This document shows, one piece after another, positions 1 to 5,262 of a DNA stretch of 8,260 bases. The notes under the pieces were generated by a model. It worked only from the letters and a program-made list of their open reading frames with translations. It searched no databases and was not told the origin of the DNA. The number at the start of each line of letters is the position of its first letter. Within the stretch, counting starts at the first letter, position 1. This stretch comes from an uncultured Gemella sp. (GTDB lineage: Bacteria; Bacillota; Bacilli; Staphylococcales; Gemellaceae). The position numbers and the translations under genes were made by a program. The stretch is from assembly GCA_938038035.1 (NCBI GenBank), contig CALHQV010000238.1, positions 1 to 8,260 of the forward strand. Direction: 5' to 3'.

Positions 1-2
1 GC

Positions 3-101
3 CCTTCGGTTGAGGTTTATCCTTATGCTGAGTCACAATGGGCAGAAAGTCGTGGAATGGAATACAAGATTTCAACTGGCTTACTATCACGCTATAGGAT
101 T
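3..101 (+). other. Foreign segment at left edge with an unrecognised open frame
   Basis: The first 95 or so bases are visibly less AT-rich than what follows and do not continue the permease gene that ends here. On the plus strand, frame 3 stays open from the window edge and reads like protein (PSVEVYPYAESQWAESRGME, then a few residues ending SRYR) up to about position 101. The frame then runs on antisense to the permease until a stop at 228-230, which is probably chance. The opposite strand is also open across 1-95, so the coding strand is not certain. I do not recognise the product. The segment is probably the edge of a mobile or rearranged piece of DNA that replaced the rest of the permease. 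Confidence 0.35.
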
Positions 102-248
102 ATAAACAAAGAAAAATATAGCAAGAGTTATTATTCCAAAACTTGCAATAACAATAGAGCTTTTCTTTTTATTTCTCGGCTCTCTAATTTCGTTGATTGG
201 AAAAAAATTTATCAATTGGGCTCTAATTAGTATCCAAATTTTGCTCAT
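87..248 (-). pseudogene. Truncated ABC-2 type permease (N-terminal 53 codons)
   Basis: The frame starts with ATG at 248, inside the last codons of the upstream ATPase gene (26-bp overlap). It has an ideal GGAGG at 258-262 and nine bases of spacing, the usual translational coupling of an ATPase-permease pair. It encodes MSKIWILIRAQLINFFPINE, a basic stretch (REPRNKKK) and one hydrophobic helix of about 19 residues ending FFFVYN. It then meets TGA after only three more codons. Permeases of this exporter type normally run to several hundred residues with six or more helices. The base composition changes at about 95, the same place the protein fails, so I infer truncation by recombination or insertion. 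The remaining single-helix stub is unlikely to form a transport channel. Confidence 0.75.
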
Positions 249-951
249 TATCTTGTACCTCCATGAAAAAAGTTTCCAAAGTTTTATTACCTTTGACTTC
301 TTCTATATTTCCGCCTGCGATTAACTTTCCATTTTTTATAATTGCAATTTTATTACATAATTTTTCTGCAACATCCAATACATGTGTTGAAAAGAAAATA
401 GCTCCTCCATCTGACACGCATTCGTGCATTACTTTCTTTAGTAGAAAAGCTGCTTTTGGGTCAAGTCCTACAAAAGGTTCATCTAAAATTAGTAACTTTG
501 GAGAATGAACCAGTGCAGAAATAATCGCTGTTCGTTGCTTCATACCATGTGAATACGAAGATATCATCCCCGAAAGATGCTTAGTCATTTCAAATAAATC
601 ACTATATTTTTGAATTCTTTCTCTGCGTATTTCAGTAGAAATTTCAAATAAATCTGCAATAAAATTGATGTACTGAAATCCCGTCATATGTTCATATAAG
701 TCTGGATTATCCGGAATGTATGCCATCATTTTTTTACAAATAACAGGCTCCTCTTTAATGGAATGCCCATCAATCGTTATACTTCCATTCTCAAAATCAT
801 GAATCCCAACTACTGCTTTTATTGTTGTAGTTTTTCCGGCTCCATTTGCACCAATGAATCCATAAATATCTCCAGACTGTACTGAAATGGATAGGTTATC
901 AACAACTTTTTTGTCCCCATAAAATTTACTAAAATTATTTATCTCTAACAT
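223..951 (-). CDS. ABC transporter ATP-binding protein (ABC-2 exporter type)
   Basis: This is a 242-residue nucleotide-binding subunit, a normal length for the family. Visible motifs are Walker A GANGAGKT (residues 34-41), a signature loop YSHGM (133-137) in place of the usual LSGGQ, Walker B LLILDEPFVGLD (153-164) and an H-loop STHVLD. The segment YIPDNPDLYEHMTG (78-91) has the form seen in ATPases of ABC-2 type exporters for drugs, bacteriocins or peptides. The protein would sit on the inner membrane face and power a permease. That permease is the next gene and is truncated, so the ATPase is probably orphaned unless another permease accepts it. The start at 951 is supported by GGAGG at 959-963 with seven bases of spacing. 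A TetR operator lies immediately upstream of the ribosome binding site, so expression is probably controlled by the adjacent repressor. The substrate cannot be read from the sequence. Confidence 0.9.
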   Translation of the reverse strand: MLEINNFSKFYGDKKVVDNLSISVQSGDIYGFIGANGAGKTTTIKAVVGIHDFENGSITIDGHSIKEEPVICKKMMAYIPDNPDLYEHMTGFQYINFIADLFEISTEIRRERIQKYSDLFEMTKHLSGMISSYSHGMKQRTAIISALVHSPKLLILDEPFVGLDPKAAFLLKKVMHECVSDGGAIFFSTHVLDVAEKLCNKIAIIKNGKLIAGGNIEEVKGNKTLETFFMEVQDNEQNLDTN

Positions 952-965
952 ACTTTTACCTCCAT

Positions 966-978
966 TGACAATTTGTCA
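966..978. promoter_or_regulatory. TetR operator before the ABC ATPase gene
   Basis: Palindrome TGACA-ATT-TGTCA. With flanks it reads ACTGACAAATTGTCAAT on the minus strand. The same 17-bp pattern occurs over the tetR promoter, differing only in the three central bases. It lies three bases upstream of the GGAGG of the ATPase gene, so a bound repressor would sit in the untranslated leader and block elongation or initiation. I see no good -35/-10 pair for the ATPase. TATTAT on the minus strand near 991-996 is a possible -10 box with a poor -35. Confidence 0.75.
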
Positions 979-995
979 GTTATTCTTTGAAATAA

Positions 996-1028
996 TACCG
1001 ATAGCTTGTTTAGCATTAGCTATCGGTA
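996..1028 (-). terminator. Hairpin between tetR and the ABC ATPase gene
   Basis: A perfect 11-bp stem (996-1006 with 1018-1028, arms TACCGATAGCT and AGCTATCGGTA) encloses an 11-base loop. It lies 33 bases after the tetR stop. On the minus strand it is followed by TTATTTC, a weak T tract. It is probably a partial terminator for tetR that separates it from the ATPase gene. It could also act as a leader hairpin in read-through mRNA. Confidence 0.55.
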
Positions 1029-1060
1029 CATTATTATTTTTACAAACATTCTATTCTTTT

Positions 1061-1678
1061 TCAATTGCTAAAGAGTTTTTTTGCATTTAAGCTTTGTTCA
1101 AGCATTATCTTAAATGCGTTTAAATACTCATTGACAGACTCTTTTTTTGAATATCTTATACTTATGTTATTTGAAACAAAAACATAAGCTGTCATAAGAA
1201 ATTCCGCTGTTTCAGACGGATATTTTACAAAAAGTGTTTTTTCTGATATTCCTTGGTTTATTATCCTTTCAAAATAAATTGTCAGTTTTTCAATAATCTT
1301 ATGGGATAACTTATCTATCATATATCGATTTTCTTCAAGATCAACTGTTTTTTGTAACGCTGATCCCTCTGCCGAAATATTTTCCGAAGATATAATTGTG
1401 GCATCTATAAAAGCTCTAATTTTTTCTATGGCGGTTTTATCTTCATCATAGACAATAACATGAATATCTTTCAATAATTTATCTGAATATTGTTCCACAA
1501 GACAATATAAGATATCTTCTTTATTCTTAAAGTGATAGTACAACAAGCCTCTTGATATATTTACTTTGTCAACAATATCCTGAGTTGTTGTATTAGTATA
1601 CCCTTGTTCTATAAATAGTAGCATTGCAGCAGCCATGATTTCAGCACGTCGTATTTCCGGTTCTTTCACATCTCGCAT
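1061..1678 (-). CDS. TetR/AcrR-family transcriptional repressor
   Basis: This 205-residue protein has the family's normal length and layout. The N-terminal three-helix DNA-binding domain spans roughly residues 8-55, with the helix-turn-helix around TTQDIVDKVNISRGLLYYHF and the typical YYHFKNKEDIL ending. The rest is an all-helical ligand-binding and dimerisation domain with no diagnostic residues. The start at 1678 has AGGAGG at 1685-1690 with six bases of spacing. The promoter just upstream contains a near-perfect 17-bp palindrome over its -35 box, and the same palindrome precedes the downstream ABC ATPase gene. I infer autorepression plus control of the exporter, the usual arrangement for TetR repressors next to efflux genes. 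The inducer is unknown. With the permease broken, the regulator may now control only a remnant. Confidence 0.9.
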   Translation of the reverse strand: MRDVKEPEIRRAEIMAAAMLLFIEQGYTNTTTQDIVDKVNISRGLLYYHFKNKEDILYCLVEQYSDKLLKDIHVIVYDEDKTAIEKIRAFIDATIISSENISAEGSALQKTVDLEENRYMIDKLSHKIIEKLTIYFERIINQGISEKTLFVKYPSETAEFLMTAYVFVSNNISIRYSKKESVNEYLNAFKIMLEQSLNAKKLFSN

Positions 1679-1696
1679 TTTATACCTCCTATTTAA

Positions 1697-1725
1697 AGGA
1701 TATCACCCAACTGACATTTTGTCAA
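1697..1725 (-). promoter_or_regulatory. Sigma-A promoter of tetR
   Basis: The minus strand shows TTGACA (1725-1720), a 17-base spacer and TATCCT (1702-1697), followed by AGGAGG at 1690-1685 and the tetR start at 1678. The -35 box is a perfect consensus and forms part of the operator palindrome, so repressor binding and RNA polymerase binding would be mutually exclusive. Confidence 0.75.
1712..1724. promoter_or_regulatory. TetR operator over the tetR promoter
   Basis: Palindrome TGACA-TTT-TGTCA, extended on the plus strand to ACTGACATTTTGTCAAT. It matches the site at 966-978 (read on the minus strand) in all seven outer positions of each arm. It overlaps the -35 box of tetR, as expected for autorepression. 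Confidence 0.8.
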
Positions 1726-1789
1726 TTGCATTTTCTCATTTCTCTTGAATTTTATGTAGCTATTAATTCCAAAAGTAAATTCCAGTTCA

Positions 1790-1848
1790 AATAAAAAAGT
1801 AGTGACTCAAAAATCGTTATTTTGAAGAAATCGTTTTTATTGAGTCAC
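1790..1848 (-). terminator. Rho-independent terminator after the ABC-F operon
   Basis: Arms GTGACTCAA (1802-1810) and TTGAGTCAC (1840-1848) pair perfectly, and the stem continues with an interrupted inner helix (AAA.CG with CG.TTT). On the minus strand the stem is followed by TACTTTTTTATTT, a good T tract. It is placed to end transcripts coming from the ABC-F gene and the small membrane peptide, insulating the tetR promoter. The long, slightly imperfect inverted repeat could also be a relic of a small transposable element. Confidence 0.6.
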
Positions 1849-2092
1849 CCTCGCAAAGTTTATTAGGAATCTTAGAAGCTTTTATAAAACATAGTTGATC
1901 TCAATAAACCACTGCATCTATGAATTCTCATAAAAGTTTTGAATCAAACACTTTGTTTTTCGCCTAAATACCATAATTTTAGGCGATTGTTAAGAATTTA
2001 GGCGATTATTTATACTCTTTACTTTGTACTTCTGAGTTAGTCCCATCAGTGAAATTTCTCCTTAATAACTAATCAATGCCTTTTTACTATAT
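1849..2092. other. Intergenic stretch with repeat cluster and doubtful tiny frames
   Basis: No convincing gene lies between the terminator and the 31-aa peptide gene. Two very short minus-strand frames follow the peptide. One has 12 codons (2062-2100) and overlaps the stop of the 31-aa gene. The other has 18 codons (1990-2046, beginning MGLTQKYKVK) with AAGGAG 11 bases upstream at 2058-2063. A weak plus-strand promoter-like pair, TTGATC (1895-1900), an 18-base spacer and TATGAA (1919-1924), could make an RNA antisense to this area. None of these is more than a candidate. Confidence 0.3.
1961..2004. repeat. TTTAGGCG repeat cluster (one inverted, two direct copies)
   Basis: CGCCTAAA at 1961-1968 is inverted relative to TTTAGGCG at 1978-1985 and 1997-2004. 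The last two copies extend to the 11-base direct repeat TTTAGGCGATT and are spaced 19 bases apart. The first two copies can form an 8-bp stem with a nine-base loop. In minus-strand RNA the stem is followed by an A tract, so it is not a normal terminator for the upstream genes. It may be an RNA structure switch, since either direct copy can pair with the inverted one, or a protein binding site. Confidence 0.5.
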
Positions 2093-2188
2093 TTATTCAT
2101 CTTCATCCTTTTCTTTCCATCTCGCACTAGCAACCGCAGCTGAAACGAAACCTAATATTAAGGATTCAGCTATAATAATTTTTATCAT
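2093..2188 (-). CDS. 31-aa single-pass membrane peptide
   Basis: ATG at 2188 follows AGGAG (2196-2200) with seven bases of spacing, 35 bases after the ABC-F stop. The product begins MIKIIIAESLILGFVSAAVA and ends SARWKEKDEDE. It has one hydrophobic helix of about 20 residues, then a short basic/aromatic turn (RW) and a strongly acidic tail. The helix plus charged tail and the length resemble Fst-like type I toxins, but the similarity is in layout only and I see no proven antitoxin RNA. It could equally be a small membrane protein co-transcribed with the resistance-type ABC-F gene. The good ribosome binding site and the clean hydrophobic/charged division argue that it is a real gene. The function is unknown. 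Confidence 0.6.
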   Translation of the reverse strand: MIKIIIAESLILGFVSAAVASARWKEKDEDE

Positions 2189-2223
2189 AATTGTTCTCCT
2201 AAATATTTTTATTAACTTCTAAT

Positions 2224-3579
2224 TTACTCAAATTTTAAAACTTCTTTATTCGTAATGTTTATAACCTTAGTTGCAACATTATCGATAAATTCCATATCGT
2301 GACTCACCATAATTAGTATACCAGGATATTTATTTAATATCTTCTCTACCGCTTCTATCGCAACAACATCTAAGAAGTTAGTTATCTCATCTAATAACAG
2401 TACGTCTGTTTTTCTAAAAAGTAAACTTACGAAATAAAGTTTAACTTTCTCCCCTTTGCTTAAAACTGATATCTTCTTATTGATATCATCTCCTCTAAAA
2501 TTTAGTAAAGCTAGTATATTTCTAAGTTCTATATCATCTAGTGTAGTAGATTCTTTCACAAATTGAAACAATGTTTTTTCTTCTTTAAAAATATCGAAGT
2601 TATTTTGTTCAAAATATGCTACTTGCAAAGAACAAGGAATAGACTTTTTCACATATTTTAGAAAAGTAGTTTTCCCTGAACCGTTTTTTCCTTTAATTAA
2701 AATCTTATCACCACTAGAAAAAGTAAAACCAGGTGATGACCAGAGAAACTTCCCATCTATTTCACAGATTTTCTCGTCAATGCAAAAACTCTTCTTATGA
2801 GTTTCTTTAAATATCTCTAAAAATTCAATATCATATTTATCTTTTAACGGCTTAGGTTTAATGTTAGCCTGTAGCTTATCTTCTTGTCTTGATATTTTCT
2901 TCTGTAATCTCTTTTGATTTTGTGAAATTTTAGTTTTTACACCTATAATTCTATAATCTGATCCACTCATGTTCTTTGGCTTTCCAGATTTTTTCCCCTG
3001 TTCCTCTTTCATCTCTTGGATGCTTTTCTTTATCTTCTTAGCTTCTTTATTATACTTTTGTAGTTCAGCTTCATACTCAGTAGTTTCAATTTCTTCTTGT
3101 AGCTTGTACTCGTGATAATTTCCATTAAATTCTCTCACAGTATTATTTTCAATTATCCATAACTTTGTACAAACATTATTTAGAAAATTTCTATCGTGAC
3201 TTGCTATACAAAAGGTCGCTGGAGTTCTTTTTATAAGATTAGCTATTTTGTTAGCATTATTATAATCTAAGTATGTTGATGGCTCATCAAGTAAATATAG
3301 TTCAACATTTGATAATAAACTACCTCTAATTTTGTTTACAACAACTTCTCCCCCACTCTTTTTAAGAAGAGAATTTTCTCCAAATTCTAAAAAATCTAAA
3401 GAAATGTTATTCTCATCTTTAAGCAAATCATCTATATATTTTAACAGAGTTGTCTTCCCTGAACCATTTTTACCTATTAAACCAATAATATCACCAGTAT
3501 TTATACTCAATTTTTCAATTTTAAATAATATCTTCCCTTGTTTTTCAAACTCTATGTTTTTAATATTTAATATTTGCAT
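2224..3579 (-). CDS. ABC-F ATPase, Vga/Msr-like antibiotic-resistance type
   Basis: This soluble protein has two ATPase domains and no membrane segments. Domain 1 has Walker A GKNGSGKT (36-43), signature SGGE (75-78), Walker B LLDEP (96-100) and SHDR (127-130). Only about 32 residues separate Walker A from the signature, the shortened first domain typical of Vga/Msr proteins. A lysine/glutamate-rich coiled-coil linker (about 160-245, including GKPKNMSGS) resembles that of Vga(A). Domain 2 has Walker A GKNGSGKT (297-304), LSKGE (373-377), LLLDEITNFLD (394-404) and SHD (426-428). Both catalytic glutamates are present. Such proteins bind the ribosomal E site and dislodge lincosamide, streptogramin A, pleuromutilin or macrolide antibiotics. 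That role is inferred here. At 451 residues it is short for the group and lacks a C-terminal extension. The start at 3579 is set by AAGGAG (3587-3592). A leader peptide upstream suggests antibiotic-induced attenuation. Confidence 0.8.
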   Translation of the reverse strand: MQILNIKNIEFEKQGKILFKIEKLSINTGDIIGLIGKNGSGKTTLLKYIDDLLKDENNISLDFLEFGENSLLKKSGGEVVVNKIRGSLLSNVELYLLDEPSTYLDYNNANKIANLIKRTPATFCIASHDRNFLNNVCTKLWIIENNTVREFNGNYHEYKLQEEIETTEYEAELQKYNKEAKKIKKSIQEMKEEQGKKSGKPKNMSGSDYRIIGVKTKISQNQKRLQKKISRQEDKLQANIKPKPLKDKYDIEFLEIFKETHKKSFCIDEKICEIDGKFLWSSPGFTFSSGDKILIKGKNGSGKTTFLKYVKKSIPCSLQVAYFEQNNFDIFKEEKTLFQFVKESTTLDDIELRNILALLNFRGDDINKKISVLSKGEKVKLYFVSLLFRKTDVLLLDEITNFLDVVAIEAVEKILNKYPGILIMVSHDMEFIDNVATKVINITNKEVLKFE

Positions 3580-3610
3580 ACATTAACTCCTTTTTAATAA
3601 AATCTCTCTA

Positions 3611-3628
3611 TTAATCTAATGTATCCAT
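3611..3628 (-). promoter_or_regulatory. Possible 5-codon leader peptide (MDTLD) before ABC-F
   Basis: In the ABC-F leader RNA, ATG at 3628 opens a frame MDTLD-stop. Seven bases upstream is a G-rich sequence, GGGGG (3636-3640), within GGGGGTGGGAGC. Its stop lies 18 bases before the AAGGAG of the ABC-F gene. Short translated leaders ahead of ABC-F resistance genes often sense stalled ribosomes. A short AACTC (minus strand, 3650-3646) could pair with GAGTT (3589-3585) and hide the ribosome binding site. The pairing is only five bases, so the mechanism is speculative. Confidence 0.35.
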
Positions 3629-3673
3629 GCTCCCACCCCCGAATTGAGTTTTACTAGTGTCTATTTTACTCAT

Positions 3674-3702
3674 ATTATATCAAAAATAAAAAATAATTGA
3701 AA
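3674..3702 (-). promoter_or_regulatory. Promoter of the ABC-F gene
   Basis: The minus strand carries a perfect TATAAT -10 box (3679-3674) in the context TTGATATAATATG. At 17 bases upstream is TTTCAA, a partial -35 match. Transcription would begin about 3667, leaving a leader of nearly 90 bases before the ABC-F start, which is long for a simple promoter and gives room for attenuation. Confidence 0.6.
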
Positions 3703-3741
3703 GCATTTTCTTTAATAATTCTCTATTAATTAAAATATTTG

Positions 3742-3750
3742 TGCTATAAT
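3742..3750 (+). promoter_or_regulatory. Extended -10 promoter of the M20 operon
   Basis: TGCTATAAT (3742-3750) is a perfect TATAAT with the TGn extension. No good -35 hexamer lies 16-18 bases upstream, which the extended -10 can compensate. The start of transcription would be about 3757, giving a 30-base leader with GGAGG at 3778-3782 and the ATG at 3788. It is divergent from the ABC-F promoter about 65 bases away. Confidence 0.65.
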
Positions 3751-3787
3751 TGTATTTATAATTAATAAAAGTAATCTGGAGGTTTTT

Positions 3788-4945
3788 ATGATTAAAAAAA
3801 TTATACAAGATGAACTTGAAAAATTTTATCCAGAAATGATTGAACTTCGTCGCTATATGCATATGCATCCTGAAGTTTCATTTAACGAAAAAAATACAGC
3901 GAGATTCATTAAAGAATATTTAGAAAAAATTGGAATTACTAATATTAAAACAAACGTCGGCTTAAATGGTGTAGTTGCAAGAATAAAAGGACAAGATTCT
4001 TCAAAGACAATCGCTTTTCGAGCAGACTTTGATGCTCTACCTATAAATGATGCAAAAGATACTCCTTACAAATCTACAATTCCTAATGTAATGCATGCTT
4101 GTGGACATGATGGTCATACTACTGCTTTACTTGCAACGTGTAAAGTATTAATGAATAATCAAAAAGAATTACCACACGATGTTGTTGCAGTTTTCCAATA
4201 CGGAGAAGAACAAGCTCCAGGTGGAGCAAAACCTATGATAGATGCTGGTTGTTTACAAGGTGTTGATGCAATATTCGGTGCCCATCTTTGGACGCCACTT
4301 CCACTTGGAACTTTAGGATATAGTTACAAAGAACTATGTGCCGCTGCAGATAGATTTGAAGTGAAAATCAATACTAAGGAAAACGCAAATATTATTGCTG
4401 CAGAATTTGTTAGTATGACTCAACAAATAGTTTCACGATTTTCTAAACCGAGAGAGACACTTGTTATCACTTTAGGAAAATTAGAGAGTTCTATTGAAGA
4501 AGCAAGTATTACTGGAACTATTAGACATTTCAATAAAGAACTACATAAAATGGTACTAGCTAAGCTTCAAACCTTATGTAAAGCTCTAGAAAATGAATAT
4601 TCTGACACTAATATAGAATTTATCTACTACGGAGGTTATCCACCACTTATAAATCACAAAGAAGGAACAATAGAAATACAAAAAGCAACCTCTAAGATTC
4701 TTCCAAATATTAAACAGTTGGAAATTGAACCATTAATGATCGGTGAAGATTTTGCATATTATGTTGAAGAAGTTCCTGGAGCATTCTTCTTAATTGGTGC
4801 AGGGAATTCTACCTTCGCTAAGTATCCACACCACCACCCAAGTTTCGATTTTGAAGAAGAAGTAATGAAACAAACATCTTCAATATTCTTAACACTAGCA
4901 TTCGATTCCGCTAATGTAATAAATAATCTTAAGGGGGAACAATAG
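3788..4945 (+). CDS. M20-family metallo-amidohydrolase with a reduced lid domain
   Basis: This 385-residue protein matches the M20D group (hippurate hydrolase, N-acyl-amino-acid and related amidohydrolases), cytosolic two-metal enzymes that remove acyl groups from amino acids or small peptides. Metal and catalytic residues are intact: MHACGHDGH (102-110, Cys105 and His107), GEE (139-141, catalytic and metal-binding glutamates), GAHLW (164-168) and HHHPSFDFEE near the C-terminus (His349/350). The GEDFAYYVEEVPGAFFLIG block (319-337) is also typical. The lid domain (about 188-288) is abnormal. Where relatives have a GKGGHGAxPHxxxD loop it reads NTKENAN (196-202), and where they have GTAFNVIPD it reads SSIEEAS (234-240). 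Both losses are in frame, with the flanking strands and helices kept, so this is not random decay. The 93-aa gene two bases downstream carries both missing loops. GGAGG at 3778-3782 supports the start. Confidence 0.88.
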   Translation: MIKKIIQDELEKFYPEMIELRRYMHMHPEVSFNEKNTARFIKEYLEKIGITNIKTNVGLNGVVARIKGQDSSKTIAFRADFDALPINDAKDTPYKSTIPNVMHACGHDGHTTALLATCKVLMNNQKELPHDVVAVFQYGEEQAPGGAKPMIDAGCLQGVDAIFGAHLWTPLPLGTLGYSYKELCAAADRFEVKINTKENANIIAAEFVSMTQQIVSRFSKPRETLVITLGKLESSIEEASITGTIRHFNKELHKMVLAKLQTLCKALENEYSDTNIEFIYYGGYPPLINHKEGTIEIQKATSKILPNIKQLEIEPLMIGEDFAYYVEEVPGAFFLIGAGNSTFAKYPHHHPSFDFEEEVMKQTSSIFLTLAFDSANVINNLKGEQ

Positions 4946-4947
4946 AT

Positions 4948-5229
4948 ATGAATAGATATTTAGTTACCATTTATGGTAAAGGTGGACACGGAGCTGAACC
5001 TCATGAAGCCATTGATACAACAGTTATCGCTGGGGAATTTGTAAGAAAAACTACAAAATATAAAAATATAGAAATACTATCTGTAAAAAGTGGTGATGCT
5101 TTTAATGTAATCTCTGGTAAGGCAGAAATTAACTTAAAAACAGATAATTTAGAACAATTGAAATCAATACTAGCTTCACTACTTATATATTATGGTGAGA
5201 AGACTAGGTTTAAAATTATTGATATGTAA
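4948..5229 (+). CDS. Stand-alone M20 lid (dimerisation) domain protein
   Basis: This 93-residue protein contains only the lid/dimerisation domain of M20 peptidases, with no metal-binding catalytic domain. Visible parts are a first strand and loop YGKGGHGAEPHEAID (9-23, His14), a helix TTVIAGEFVRKT, a strand and loop SVKSGDAFNVIS (45-56, Asn53), a strand KAEINLKT, a second helix and a final strand TRFKIIDM. In dimeric M20 enzymes the lid His reaches into the active site of the partner subunit, and the lid loops contact the substrate carboxylate. The adjacent amidohydrolase has lost exactly these two loops. The gene starts two bases after that gene's stop, with AAGGGGG (4931-4937) as ribosome binding site inside the end of the upstream gene. 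I infer that it is a dedicated second subunit supplying those residues in trans. A decayed fragment of a second M20 gene is the alternative, but the complete fold and good start argue against it. Confidence 0.8.
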   Translation: MNRYLVTIYGKGGHGAEPHEAIDTTVIAGEFVRKTTKYKNIEILSVKSGDAFNVISGKAEINLKTDNLEQLKSILASLLIYYGEKTRFKIIDM

Positions 5230-5258
5230 AAAGAGAACTACACAGAGTTCTCTTTTTA
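5227..5258. terminator. Bidirectional terminator between convergent operons
   Basis: A perfect 13-bp stem (5227-5239 with 5246-5258, arms TAAAAAGAGAACT and AGTTCTCTTTTTA) has a six-base loop. The stem has an A run on one arm and a T run on the other, so it works in both directions. It begins on the stop codon of the lid-domain gene (plus strand) and ends four bases before the stop codon of the VWA gene (minus strand). Confidence 0.9.
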
Positions 5259-5262
5259 CATA

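Noticed and set aside
263..508. Plus-strand frame of 81 codons opposite the ABC ATPase gene
   Set aside because: It is antisense to a gene with intact ATPase motifs and has no ribosome binding site or recognisable domain.
1802..1848. Long inverted repeat as the ends of a miniature transposon
   Set aside because: A hairpin with a T tract at the end of the ABC-F operon explains it better. No target duplication or transposase remnant is visible, although short frames just downstream on the left side could not be excluded as decayed sequence.
3332..3586. Plus-strand frame of 84 codons opposite the start of the ABC-F gene
   Set aside because: It is a shadow of the ABC-F Walker A region, and the ABC-F motifs decide the strand.
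3605..3730. Direct repeat TCTCTATTAAT at 3605-3615 and 3720-3730
   Set aside because: Eleven AT-rich bases occurring twice in such sequence can be chance, and the copies do not sit at equivalent positions relative to the two promoters.
3680..3868. Minus-strand frame of 62 codons across the divergent promoters
   Set aside because: It is rich in Asn, Ile, Phe and Lys from AT-rich DNA, overlaps the M20 start and promoter, and shows no domain.
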